The notes: generated from the letters alone by a model not told the origin. A stretch of 64,000 nt of DNA from Aradus depressus (GCA_963662175.1 OY759219.1:30360908-30424907), one strand, 5' to 3'. Positions 20,991 through 32,239 are shown, counted from the stretch's first letter. Made by a program: numbers and translations.

Positions 20991-21159
20991 ACAGTCATTA
21001 ATACGATTTTTTGCGAAGTGAACTTCTTTGAGAACTGAAAAAAGTGGATATACATTTGTTAAACTCCTATTCCATAAAGTATGGAATAGAAGTTTAACAA
21101 AATTGGAAATGGAAATAAGAAATGATGCATTGAGACTTCTGTGGGTCAATCCAAAGACT

Positions 21160-21640
21160 AAAAGCTGCCATTCACGAGCGCTTCAAACCAACACACGCCG
21201 CGCCGCCAATTCATCTAGTAAGGAACACTCGCGCCGTGCCAGTTACTCCAATCCCCTTGGTGAACGTCTCGCTGGAGTTCGGTGTTCAGTTTCTTCGTTT
21301 CAAAAGAGAACAAGGAAGACGAACTATTATATTGTACAGCTATTTGTTTGTGAAGTAACTAAAAAAAAAATTTAAAAAACTAAGAAAAACCAAAGAAACG
21401 AAGAAAAAATAAGAAAAGTCTAACTAGGTAAGTACAATACTGTGCGACGCACCTCGTGGTTGAATACGTACTGTACCAAGATACGCAGTGGTTTTCGCAT
21501 TCACGAGCGAACAATGCACGCCAAGCCTCCCCACCACGTGCCTACTCTACACCGCATTTCGGCATTCACGAACCGGCCGCGCCCACTCTAAATGGAGCGG
21601 CTCGATGGAAATTCTGAAGCGCCACGCCAATCGTGTCTAG
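21160..21640. other. GC-rich island with CATTCACGAGCG motifs
   Basis: In contrast to the AT-rich surroundings, 21165-21300 and 21440-21625 are GC- and CpG-rich. The motif CATTCACGA occurs at 21168, 21499 and 21562, with GCCGCGCC-type neighbours. It may be the termini or subterminal repeats of an unrecognised DNA transposon. A 115-codon plus frame covers part (21028-21375), but I do not recognise it. Confidence 0.45.
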
Positions 21641-22069
21641 TGGTGTCCAACTATCGATAGTACCATCGATTAAACGGTATGATTTGACTATCGAATATAT
21701 CGAGTTTGAAATTATGATTTAAAATTTGCGGTCTTGCATTTTCCAATTTTTCACCTATATTCTCTATATTTTGTAAGTTTACAGAATTTTCGTAAACATC
21801 GATAGAACTCATATATAGAAGTTTAATATTGTTAGAACCTTGGCATTGTCGTGATGAGGAAATCGAAAAATAATACAAAATAAAATTCACTTAGTAATCA
21901 ACGTAGGTTAAAGGGACTGATTAGGACGAAACCTCTTTTCTTGGTTACTGACAGGATAGACAACCGTACGGAAACCGAACCCTTTTCCCGACAGCGGCGA
22001 CTGCTTTTCTTGTTCGAAATTCATTTTTCTGAATCGGTTTCTATCGATAGTTTGACACCACTAGTATCC
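21638..22069. mobile_element. hAT-like MITE with TAGTGGTGTC ends
   Basis: Left TAGTGGTGTCCAACTATCGA and right (inverted) TAGTGGTGTCAAACTATCGA match over about 23 bp including the inner palindrome CTATCGATAG. About 430 bp, no transposase. The AGTGGTGTC-type end fits hAT (Buster-like) elements, but an 8-bp duplication is not clear. Confidence 0.6.
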
Positions 22070-22714
22070 ACTTTCACGCTCGGCTTTTGGCCCGGCACCA
22101 CGTCATTTGGCGGAGTTGGAGCTGTCGTGATGGGGGGCTTAACGCTTAGGAGAGGCCAAAAGCACCCTAGTCCCAGGGGATGTTGGTTATAGAAAGTTTT
22201 TGGTCCTATTTTCATCAAAACGTTAGGTTACCATTTGGATTATACAGAACTCTACATGAAGAGCGCATACAATTTTTCTGATTGCTTAATGCACTTACTG
22301 GGGGGAGGGGGAGGGGGGGGGCAAAACTAGTGGGACAGATGCGCTGTCAAAAAGGGGGGCTTGAGCACATTCTTCTTCATTTATCTTAATTCACCACAAT
22401 TTACATCATTTACCAATTTCGTCCCAGATGCTATATTAGTAGGGAAGAATAAGGAATGACGGAACTGAATCAAAATCAAGCATCAAGAAGTCTTAACGAC
22501 ATGAAACAAACACCCTCCGTTCGTCATTCGCTACGATTAATATACTAACAGCCAGTAAATCAGGGAGAAAGAAAAAAAGGGAGTTAAAATTTGTAGAAAT
22601 CATTTATCAAAATGTCTTCAACTTGTCAAGACTGGAAGGGTATGGCTACATAAATAAATTAAATATAATAAATAAACGAAACCAAAATAGTTGACAAATA
22701 CATAATTCTATAGA
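22070..22714. other. unassigned DNA
   Basis: Includes a G-rich run (22300-22321). Two overlapping frames at 21941-22218 run into the MITE and are not credible genes. Confidence 0.4.
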
Positions 22715-23340
22715 TAAAAATAAAGAGTTAGTTGGTGAGTCACCGGCGATGTACTACCCTCGAATTACGTCTGGTCTAAAAATCACTGTTTCACTTACAG
22801 TGCTTCTGAATCTTCATATTAAATTTTGTATGGATACACTTCTCTGATTCCGTTGAAATTTAAAAGGTGTCGTTCTTATAGGGCTCTTAATTTACATATG
22901 AAATTTCATGTCATTAAAATTAAAAAAATAAAAATATATTTACGATTTTTTGATACAGACATTTTGTTTTAAATTTACATAAATTCTCTTATTCTTCGTA
23001 TAGCCAGGGGTAAAAAAAAATCTATATACAAAAATTGAAAAGATGTTGGTGAATCACCGGCAATGTACTTCCCTTGCGTAAATTAATGAACTAATTTTTC
23101 GCTCCATCTTTGAACCCAATTTACCATTCTGGTTGAAAATCTAAAGTTGTCTCACTCAGGTACTTTTGAATCATCACACTATCTTATTTCATTCGTTACG
23201 TTAGTGTTTTTGAGTTTGAGTGGCTCTGTCCCCTACTATCTTTTGGCCGATTTGGCTGAAAATGGGTTAATATCATTCTTATTGAAGTGAAAACTTCTTT
23301 AGCACCGTTGTGATTTGAAATTTGATGAAACGGAAAAAAA
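22715..23340 (-). repeat. family A, two inverted copies in tandem
   Basis: The end motif appears twice: GTTGGTGAGTCACCGGCGAT (22730) and GTTGGTGAATCACCGGCAAT (23044), about 313 bp apart, each followed by TACTACCCTCG or TACTTCCCTTG and the CCTCCAAAACC-like and TACATTCATT-like modules in inverted order. Confidence 0.7.
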
Positions 23341-23387
23341 AAATTAAGTTAAAAAAAAAAAAAGCGACACTATTGCCTTATCTATAT

Positions 23388-23391
23388 ATAA

Positions 23392-23457
<66 letters not shown>

Positions 23458-23805
23458 TTAGGTTAGGTTAGGTTTTATGACTCATGCCCGGGCTTTAACT
23501 ACGAGGTCATATCGCCTACTACCAGAGCGCTCTTTCGTCACTCTGGTGGACATGAGCCCGACTCTACTGTGGGAGTCCTAAATTTTGCCTACCCTAAATT
23601 TTTATTCATCTAGGGTAGGGGTCTTTAACGAGTACCTGACATCGTACAGGCTCGGGACCATCGCTTAACGTCCCATCCGAAGGACGGCGTGCTTAAGTTT
23701 ATTCTACCTCCCAGATAAAATAAACTAAGGGCCTCGGTCGGGCTACGAACCCACGACCTTGACCTCAGAAGTCAAGCACGCATACCACTGAGCTACCGGC
23801 GCCCT

Positions 23806-23838
<33 letters not shown>
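23388..23838. repeat. (TA)n microsatellite split by a SINE
   Basis: A pure TA run covers about 23394-23455, then resumes at 23805-23832 after the SINE. The insertion target was the microsatellite itself, so the exact duplication cannot be defined. Confidence 0.9.
23455..23804 (-). repeat. tRNA-derived SINE, full length with longest AACCT tail
   Basis: Minus-oriented. The tail reads AGGTTAGGTTAGGTTAGGTT on the plus strand, four units. Body and head are complete, with GAGCTACCGGCGCCC at the head end; the anticodon region carries CCTTGACCTCAG. The GGTTCGAA B box is mutated (GGGCTACGAACCC). Confidence 0.95.
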
Positions 23839-23841
<3 letters not shown>

Positions 23842-24597
23842 ACAGTTGTTTAATTTACTCATCTGTTTGAATTACTAACATAAGGACTTCTTGTAACTGA
23901 AAGTGAAGAGAAAAAAAGTTGCCGATAATGCTTCTTCTCTAGTCTTGCGACACAAAAAAGATAATCATGAAAAATTCCATCGCCTCCTCCTCTCCCTCCA
24001 AAAAGTTTGGAATTGTGAATTTTTTTAGACTTTCAAGAACTTATTAAGGAAACATTTATTTCATACTTTAGTTAACATAAATCATAAGCCACTCGTGTCA
24101 TTTGTTGAAATTAAAAACATGGAGTTTGAATAATAAAATATAAAATAATTTTTAAACTTGGTACCAATATTATAATAAATAAACCCTATAATTATCCCAC
24201 TCCTGATACATCATTCGTCTCATTCTCTCGCAGTTTCGTTTTCTGAAGGTTTTACTTCTACCGCATGTGAACTGCACACATGTTTTTTTGGGTTTTGGAC
24301 TAAATATAACATTTAGTGTCGATACATTCATTACTTCGGCAGTTATTGAAGTATTAGTGTGTTGAGCCCTTCGCCCTAATCTACTCTTTCACTTTGATTC
24401 ATTTAATAATTATTTCAATTAACAACTCTGAGTAAAAATCAGATCATTGAATTTTTATCAATGTACATTTTTCCAATCAATGAGTGACAATATCCGAATG
24501 AAAGTCCCAAATGCTGTTGTGAAATGAATAAATGATAACCGGAGGAGAGGGGGTCAAAGTCTATTGAAAATAAATCATTTTTTTTTTCGAATTATTA
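23839..24597 (-). other. unassigned DNA with inverted family A module
   Basis: At 24300-24390 TTTAGTGTCGATACATTCAT and CGGCAGTTATTGAAGTATTA mark an inverted module. The rest, including 23880-24290 and 24400-24590, has no recognised feature. Confidence 0.45.
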
Positions 24598-25012
24598 CTT
24601 CCCCAAGCTATACGAAGTATAGCGGAAGTTATGTAATCGATCAGAAATTCGATGTTGAGTTTTCACCGGAATTTCAAATTTCATGTTTCCAAAAATACTC
24701 TAATACATAGATTGAATGTATCGACACATTTTATTTGTGTGTCCAGAACCTTCCAAGGACACCTATTAATTTTCGGCCAAATTATGCAAAGGAAAGAGGT
24801 GGAAAGGAAGAAGGAAGAATAAAAATAAAATTTTATATTAAAATTGAAAACCCCGTAAGGACGGCACCAATAATTTTTTGAAAAATTTGCCGAAAATAAG
24901 GGGGCGGGGCGGTGCTCAACTCAAAAACTCAGTCACTGCAGTTATAATAAATGTATCGATATGAAATTTTATATGCAAGTACAAAACCCCGTAAGGTTCA
25001 GATTTCTGATTT
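24598..25012 (+). repeat. family A copy
   Basis: A well-preserved start: CTTCCCCAAGCTATACGAAG, then TATAGCGGAAGTTATGTAAT, TTCACCGGAATTTC, two to three modules (GACACCTATTAATTTTC, GACGGCACCAATAATT) and AACTCAAAAACTCAG. No reading frame. Confidence 0.75.
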
Positions 25013-25299
25013 ATCTTGTAAAATGAAAATCAGTTTAGATCAAAATTTTCGTCCAATTTGGGCCAATAACTGATCAGATATATGTTAGTGATATCTTCCA
25101 AATGTTTATAAATAAAATCGTATCTGTTAGAAAACTCACTAAGCTCCAATCACAGAAGCGCATGTTCGTAACATGTTCGGATCTTGAGAAGTGGAATTCA
25201 ATTGAAAACTGAACTTCGAAGTTTGGAGCGACTATACGATTTTTGTGTTAATCTTCCCTCGTAACCCCCCCCCTCTTTGACCAATATGACTGATAACAC
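25013..25299. other. unassigned DNA
   Basis: Includes AAATCAGTTTAGATCAAAAT and TGATATCTTCCAAATGTTTA. Loosely similar in style to the unclassified repeat at 53.2 and 56.2 kb, but I could not align it. Confidence 0.35.
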
Positions 25300-25405
25300 A
25301 TTTTTGTCGTCCTTGTGAGGTTCTACATACACATATGATATTTCGAGATGATACATTCATTCTATAAGGAGTTATAGTGTTCACAGATACATAAACAGCC
25401 AAAAA
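25300..25405 (-). repeat. family A fragment, inverted
   Basis: TCGTCCTTGTGAGGTTCTAC and GATACATTCATTCTATAAGG are the inverted module core. Confidence 0.65.
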
Positions 25406-25411
25406 ATTTTC

Positions 25412-25645
25412 GTGGGTTCGAAAAATGGCCGAGGTCTTTATGTGTTTTATCTGAGAAATGAAAAAACTTTGAGTATGCCGTCTTCACCTAGGGCACGGGT
25501 CTTTAACGAGTACCTGACGTGGTGCAGACTCGGGACCATCGCTTAACGTCCCATCCGAAGGACGGCGTGCTTAAGTTTATTTTAACTCCCAGATAAAATA
25601 AACTAAGGGCGCCGGTCGGGTTTTTAACCCACGATCTTGAGCACG
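25412..25645. repeat. inverted SINE pair, second foldback
   Basis: A plus head-body part (25412-25483, CGTGGGTTCGAAAAATGGCC to GAGTATGCCGTC) is joined to a minus body-head part (from TTCACCTAGGGCACGGGTCT to AACCCACGATCTTGAGCACG). The two share the head/hairpin region in opposite orientation. At 17932 the shared part is the tail instead. Confidence 0.75.
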
Positions 25646-26112
25646 ATCATCAGTGGTTCATCCCACCCACACAGCACAGCGGTTAAAGGACAACTGACTA
25701 GCGTTCTGATCCAAATTGTTTTTAATACAATTTTTCCTGTATTTAATATTTTGGAAAGAGAGGGCTCTAATGGAATGTTCCGTCCTTTAAACTACTTAAT
25801 TATTTAGTAAAAACCATTATAAGTAATTAAGGCGCTAATAGTAAATCATTAAAGTTTCTAATGAAGGTGACCTAACTAAAAGAAATGTAAATTTCGCTAA
25901 GATTTCTAGTAATTAACAATAATTATTTGGAGGAGAGTAATTGGGAAAATACTCTCTTGTTAATAAAATAACGTATGTAATTATCGCTTTCTATATCGTA
26001 AAAATTTTACTTAAATCATTTAATAGCAGATCTATAATATATAAAATAGAATGTACTTATGTACTCTGTAATACACACTATATCCATGAAATTGGTATAG
26101 GAGAGAACAGAG
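25646..26112. other. unassigned AT-rich DNA
   Basis: No gene or named repeat recognised. Confidence 0.4.
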
Positions 26113-26170
26113 ATCAGCGTTGGCGTAGCTAGGGGAGGCAGGGGTGGGCACGCCCGCCTCCCAGAAAAGT
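26113..26170 (+). mobile_element. hAT-like terminus
   Basis: CAGCGTTGGCGTAGCTAGGGG resembles the CAGTGGCGTAGCC-type ends seen at 45367, 47891 and 1623, followed by G-rich sequence and a matching C-rich stretch (GGGCACGCCCGCCTCCC). The opposite end was not found. Confidence 0.5.
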
Positions 26171-26394
26171 GCGATCTAATTCACCTAATTAAAAAAAATT
26201 ATAATATATAACGACAACTCGACCACAGACAAACATTACAGTCAAGACAAAGATATAGAAAGCTTCAGTTCCCAGTCAAACGTTATTCGAATTCAAATTA
26301 CGCTTTCATAAAGTTTGTACTCCAAACGAATCGTGCCAATCGGCGAAGTATGAGAGTTTACCGAACGCATCGTCGTGAGTCTCACAAATTTTTT

Positions 26395-26465
26395 AATTCC
26401 CCGAAGTTACGTAATCGGTTAGAAATTCAATGTTTTGTTTTCACAGGAATTTAATTTTTTCCTAC
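26395..26465 (+). repeat. family A part left of a Tigger-like insertion
   Basis: CGAAGTTACGTAATCGGTTA and TTTTCACAGGAATTTAATTT are the family A start. The copy continues at 27034 (AACCCATCAAGACGACATCA, AGCCAAATCGACCAAAGGGA). Confidence 0.65.
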
Positions 26466-26467
26466 TA

Positions 26468-27031
26468 CAGTAGACTCTCCCTTATCCGGCGTTCTGTTAA
26501 TCGGCGCGCTCCCTTATCCGGCGCTCGCAAAATAATATCAAATTTGTTAAACTAAAATTAATATTCAATTATTAGATTATCAATTATATGAGCCACGTGT
26601 ATTTACGGGCACATAATAATTCCGTAACTCACGAATCTTTTATGAATTTTACATACATATGTACATTGTATTTATAATGAAGGGAACGCTAATACAATAT
26701 TTTATTACTTCACTAATATCCTATAAATAATTTATAATAAATACATAGTTGAGAATCAAACATTTATAAAAAATGTTTCCTAGAATAGAAAAACAATGGT
26801 ACCGTCCCCGTCCGTGGCACAATATCGTCTTATCGGGAAATGAACACTTAACTAGTGTTAAGTATGTACATATTTGTCAATTTAATAAATGTTATCAACA
26901 AAATACATTATAGTTTTATTCCTTAGCTTTTTTTCATGCTTTAATTGATATATTTTTTCTCATTAATTGATGATTCCCGTTATCCGGCGTCACGTCGGTC
27001 CTGGCAACGCCGGATAAGAGAGAATCTACTG
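26468..27031. mobile_element. Tigger/pogo-like MITE with CCGG-rich ends
   Basis: 564 bp with TA at 26466-26467 and 27032-27033. Ends CAGTAGACTCTCCCTTATCC and inverted CAGTAGATTCTCTCTTATCC, extending to the CCGGCG. The TTATCCGGCG motif repeats near the ends (26484, 26511, 26990 and 27008). Interior AT-rich, non-coding. Inserted into a family A copy. A different subfamily from 10337 and 47049. Confidence 0.85.
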
Positions 27032-27033
27032 TA

Positions 27034-27135
27034 TATTTAAATTCAAAAACCCATCAAGACGACATCAATTTAATTTCAGCCAAATCGACCAAAGGGATGG
27101 GTAGAAGGATGTACATTGCCGATGAATCACCAACT
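27034..27135 (+). repeat. family A part right of the Tigger-like insertion
   Basis: AGCCAAATCGACCAAAGGGA and ATTGCCGATGAATCACC continue the copy begun at 26395. Confidence 0.65.
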
Positions 27136-27980
27136 TTTATTACAGAAGTTATACCACCTAAAAGTCACAGGGACAACACCCACTTTTGTACAAAGTACCC
27201 CAGTACAGTCTCTCCGGACTTAATTGAGACTTCAAAGTAGCTAGTTTTGTATTCATTCTTATCTAATAGACTACTGATTATCTTCATTCATTAAAAGAAG
27301 TAGTTCCATTCTAAAAAAATAAATAAATAAATAGAATAAATGTATAACATCTATTAAAATCTTTAACTAAAGCCATAAATTTTGGTCCTCTGGTCCATAC
27401 AATGTTCATTTTAATTAAATTTTTTATTTAAAAACAAATTAATTAATTTTTAATTAAAACTAACACCTTTTTCTACTGTTCCAATACAAACAAGACTTTA
27501 ATTAAACACATAACAGTGTTGTCTATATTATTTAAGCACTGGAATTGCACATAAAATGTTCTAATATGGTTAATTGTCGAGATTCATTCTTTCAAATGTT
27601 TTTTTAATTAAATAATATAATTAAAACAATACACTTCCCTTTTTTTTTATGTTCCACAGAAGCCCTAAATTATTTTTAAAATGGTCAGATTTTTCTACAA
27701 AAAAAAAAAAACAAAAAAAAAACAAGAATTGGTTCAATACTAAAAAACTTGACTGATTTAAATAAATAAAACATAATTTTTTTTTTTTTAATATTGTCTA
27801 TTTATGACAACTTTGAGTGCGAACCGTTCTTATAGGTACACCAGGTCAGGTATATAAGAAAGTAGTTGGAATTTGAACTAGATCATCCCCCATGACTTTA
27901 CCGAAATATAATATATTATACTTCCCTTTTTTCAATAATAGTATAAATAAAATTAAATATAAACTAATTTATTTGTTAGT
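27136..27980. other. unassigned AT-rich DNA
   Basis: No gene seen. Contains A- and T-tracts (27699-27722, 27778-27790) and repeated TTTAATTAAA-like stretches. A closing segment at 27835 (AGGTACACCAGGTCAGG) is unassigned. Confidence 0.45.
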
Positions 27981-28459
27981 TATTGTGACTCATGCCCGGG
28001 CTTTAACTGCGTCATAGCACCTACTACCAGAATGCTCTCTCGTCGTTTTGGTGGACTTGAGCCCACCGTAGGCTCCTAAATTTTGCCTGCCCAGGTTTAT
28101 TCACTTAGAGTAGGCTCGGGACCATCGCTTAACGAATTCGAAGGACGGCTTGCTCAGGTTTTTTTTTACCTACTACCAGAGCGCTCTTTCTTCACTCTGG
28201 TGGACATGAGCCCGACTCTACTATGGGAGTCCTAAATGTTGCCTACCCTAAATATTTATTCATCTAGGGCAGGGGTCTTTAACGAGTACCTGACATTGTA
28301 CAGGCTCGGGACCATCGTTTAACGTCCCATCCGAAGGACGACGTGCTTAAGTTTATTTTTCCTCCCAGATAAAATAAACTAAGGGTCTCGATCGGGTTTT
28401 GAACCCACGTTCTTGAGCTCAGAAGGCAAGCAGGCATACCACTGAGCTACCGGCGCCCT
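27981..28459 (-). repeat. two minus-oriented SINE pieces in tandem
   Basis: First piece (about 27981-28165) is a gapped copy ending inside the body (GAATTCGAAGGACGGCTTGC). At 28166 a second piece begins at TTACCTACTACCAGAGCGCT and runs complete to the head GAGCTACCGGCGCCC at 28459. The junction has a T-tract (28159-28167), perhaps from a nested insertion. Confidence 0.85.
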
Positions 28460-29769
28460 ACTTAACTTTGTATATTTATTCACTAATTAAGTTACTTCAC
28501 TCCTAACAGCCGGTTTTATATAAATAATAATAATTGATTTTATAATATTTTAATAATCTTAATGTGTGTAAATTTTTTATATCACACTGGATATGCATAT
28601 ACGAATCAGGAGGTTGGATAGGATGAAATTCCAGTGACAATACATAACTTCCCCTATACTTCGTATAACTGGGGAAGTAATAAAATACACCAAATATACA
28701 AAGGTTGACAAGGAACGGGACAGGTTGTATTTTAGTGTTTACAAAATGAAAATAACATGAGAATAGTATGACAGAAGTGGGTTCTGGGCGATGACAGAAG
28801 AAGGGTCGCTTCTAGAGTTGTAAATCAAGAAGACAGAGACAGAAGACATTTGAGGAAAAGAAACAACAGAACTCAGTTCGTCTTTCTGGAAGGACACAAC
28901 GGGATCTTCAATGTCTTAAGGCAAACTTGGCTCAGCAGTCCTAGAAGCGAACATAAGTACTGACCCCTGTATTCTCTCCCTCCAAAACCAATCGATTGGT
29001 CTAAAAATCAAGAAAAAATATAAAGAAAAACGCATGTTTTTTAAAAATATTGACTATATCACAAGATATATAATAATCTTCAGCCACGACTTAACAAATA
29101 CTAAATGGAAGTTCAACAATGTTTACAATCCAAACTGTCCCTTTTGTCAGCACCCATGGGTTTTTTCCATGTCCCTCCGTCCCTCCTTAAGTCTTAAAAT
29201 TATGGAAAACGTTAAAATAAAATTTCGACTAAAATTTAAATTTTTATAAAAAAAAATTTTTGAAATAGTATGTGCTGAATTAAAATACAAATACTGCCTG
29301 TATAGAGTATGGAAGACATGGAATTCTGATGAAAATATAACTTCGCCTAGACTTACCCTTTAGGTGGAGCTGACGAAGTAAAAGGGTTGTAAATCAAGGA
29401 AGAGACAAAAGTCCCGGTGTAAAGACATTTTGGAAGTGGGTCGAGAGGATATCGTTTAGTTTGGAAGAGGCTGTCAGTTGCAACGGGTTCTCTACCTGCG
29501 GCTTTCAACAGAACTTAACTGGAACGTTCCGGCTAAATTGATTTATATAGTATGGCAAATATGGTGAAGGGTAAATGTTTTGAAATATGTATAAGAAGAA
29601 TTATGGCTGGGTCAGTCAAAGCTACATAGTAAGGGAGTGAGTAAATCAGTACTTCTGGTCAAAAGGGGATTCAGGGAAACGAAGAAGCAGAGGGACCATC
29701 CAATTCAGGAGGTGGACCAGAGTCAGTAACCGGAATATCCAGGGAGGCATACCGACCCCAAGAATTCAT
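28460..29769. other. unassigned DNA with two related GC-richer segments
   Basis: GAGTTGTAAATCAAGAAGAC (28825) and GGGTTGTAAATCAAGGAAGA (29384) start two similar stretches of ~120 bp that look coding-derived but are broken. Short inverted family A starts sit at 28640-28680 and 29300-29380. Family unknown, possibly a LINE. Confidence 0.4.
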
Positions 29770-30095
29770 CTATTTAGAGTGTTCTGAAACTAAATTTCAT
29801 GTCAATATATTCATTACAACGGTAGTTATTGGAGTTTTCGTCTTAAGTTCCCTAATCCGCCTTCTTTTTGGCCGATTTGGGTGAAGGTCAAGTTGTGACG
29901 TCCTTTGAGGGTTCTGGATACACATATATACAATTCCGTGTCGATACATTCATTCTATCGGGAGTTATCTTCACACATAGACAAACACACATTTTTTTAA
30001 AATCATTTTTGGATTCAGGAGTGCGGAAAACTCTCCATCGAATTTTTGATCTATTACATAACTATCCCTAAAGTTCGTATAGCTGGGAAAATAAA
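29770..30095 (-). repeat. family A copy, inverted
   Basis: Carries the inverted modules (GTCAATATATTCATTACAAC; TCGATACATTCATTCTATCG) and ends at TAAAGTTCGTATAGCTGGG (30068), the inverse of the family A start. Confidence 0.7.
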
Positions 30096-30690
30096 CTATT
30101 GGAAAAGTCATTGAAAACTCGATCTCGGTTTTTCGCACAATTATTTGTTTATACTAAATCTCTGCTACGGATGATCAATATAATACTTCTTATAATCAAT
30201 CCGATTTCATTTGCGTACGGTAAGAGACCACAAACAGTTGAGATGGTTATTTGACATTTCCGTTGTGGCCAAAGACAGTTAGAATGTAATCTACGGTCTT
30301 TTTGAATGTATAAGATAGCGGACTGTAGCGACCGCACATCGTGTCAGAACGGACTACAAGACAGAGCCATTGTGAGTCGCTGGTTGCCTGAAGAACGCAA
30401 AGGTTCAACCAGTTGGAAAGTTTACAAAATCTATAGACATCCCACAGAAAAAAGAAAACTATCCATAGTATATTTCTTGGTGTTAGGCGAATGTAGTGGA
30501 CCCCTAGAAGTGATATATATATGCTGACTATATATAATAAGAGAAACAGTCTAAGTTGTGTTGTGGAAGTGGACAGTCTAGGCTAGAGTTAATGTGTAGT
30601 GAACGAGTCTTGAGAGTAGAGGTAGGAGTGAAAATTATAACATTAGAATTACGTAGAAGAGAAAAGGCACTTTTCATTTATATATGTATA
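30096..30690. other. unassigned DNA
   Basis: No gene recognised. Frames of 62-73 codons overlap on both strands at 30149-30527 and neither resembles a known protein. Confidence 0.4.
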
Positions 30691-30691
30691 T

Positions 30692-31460
30692 GTTACTGTT
30701 AATTTGATAAATTTAGTTATTATACATAATAACTGGTTATTTTACAAAATAACTACCGTTCTTGGTTAATATGACAAATTATTCACAGTTTCTTAATATT
30801 TATCATATTAACCAGTTATTATACATAATATAAAACTCACCTTGTTAATATGATAAATTTTTTACTTTTGTCACAAATTAATCATATTAACTGGCTATTA
30901 TGCATAATAGCTGAAAACCTGTGGCTTTACACTGGTAAAGTATATGTTAAAGCTAGAACCTGTACTACTTCAAATATAGGAACGACGGGAGGGGCAGATA
31001 TATCGTCCCGCCGGCGGAACGCCGTCAACTACGCCCCCAAAGTTTGTAATATTTCGATTTATGTTTGTTCTAGGAATTCATGTACCCAGATGAATGATTA
31101 TCGCTGTTAGACAGCTTACAACAATGGAAATTGAGGTGTGGTCGAGCTAATTAATAAGTACCTAATCTTTATTTGTTCAAATAAATAAGTAGGTACCTAC
31201 CTAATATTTGTCTTATTTATTTATAATAGCAACAATTATGTATAATAGCCACACTAGTTCGGCTATTATACAAAATAACCAGTTAACTTAGTAAATTCAA
31301 CTAAATTAATCACTTTAGCTGTTCACGTTGGATATTTTACAAAATAACCAGATAAAGTAATAATTTTTTTTTCAATTTGCCATATTAACCAGTTTTTTGG
31401 TTATTATATAAAATAACCTGTGATTATACGTAATAGCAGATTTATCAAATTAACAGTAAC
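30692..31460. mobile_element. AT-rich MITE with iterated small palindromes
   Basis: Ends GTTACTGTTAATTTGATAAA and its exact inverse at 31441-31460. Within it, small palindromes of the type TATTATACATAATA and GTTATTTTACAAAATAAC recur about eight times (e.g. 30718, 30734, 30816, 30897, 31248, 31325, 31405). The central ~230 bp (30905-31135) differ, are GC-richer and unique. No transposase. Superfamily unknown. Confidence 0.75.
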
Positions 31461-32239
31461 ATATATATACCCAAAATATAAAAGAATTATAAATAGAGGC
31501 CACTATAAAACAGAAAAAAGACTGATATAGTTTTAAGTAATTAGTTCGTAAGATTCTTTTTGTTAAATAATTTCATTTTTTTATTTCCAATCTTAGTTAT
31601 TCAATTCATAGCTTAAGAAAATATAAACCCAATATTTGTTCTCTTATTCTATGCTATTCATTTTCCCTACGAACCCAGTAAGATAATTTATACCTTTGGA
31701 TTGGATTTAACAACTTTGCGAATTTAGAAAAGCTATAATTTCTACAGGAAATGTGGGTATATTCATTATTTCTTTATTTTTTATTATTTGTTTATTTATT
31801 AATAATTTTATTTATTTATTTTATTTTACATAATTTTCTTCATCACACCAGAATTTCATGAATGTGATTTTTAGCCGAATCAGTCAAAGAGAAGGAAGAA
31901 TCAAATCTGGAGACTAAACAATTTTATATTATTTTGGTGTAGCCGACTGTAGAGTCCGAAGCTAAAGTGGACTGACAGTGATACGACCACAGAGTTATGA
32001 TAACCTCCAAGCTATGACCGCAGATATCCACTTCAAGGACGTAATCATTACGTTTCTACCACCATCGTCCAGTCCTCACTACCAGTCAGAGAGCTATTCA
32101 AACGTTTTAGTCACTCCCAGAACTTCCAGGCATTTGTTTAATTCTCTGTTACTAATTTTGTCAATGGTGGAGGTCACAAAGGAACAACCTGTTTCAGACC
32201 TCTCACACACATTTAAGTTAAAAAAAAAAAAAAAAAATC
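31461..32239. other. unassigned DNA
   Basis: AT-rich to 31850. A family A scrap at 31862-31905 (ATTTTTAGCCGAATCAGTCA). An 89-codon plus frame at 31978-32247 is not recognised. Confidence 0.4.

Noticed and set aside
23455..23475. AGGTTAGGTTAGGTT read as a true interstitial telomere tract
   Set aside because: It is four units only and always at the SINE 3' end, so it is the SINE tail.
24598..24635. CTATACGAAGTAT resembles the arm of the loxP recombination site
   Set aside because: The motif is the start of family A and recurs in diverged forms across the window. The loxP spacer and the second arm are absent, so the likeness is chance.
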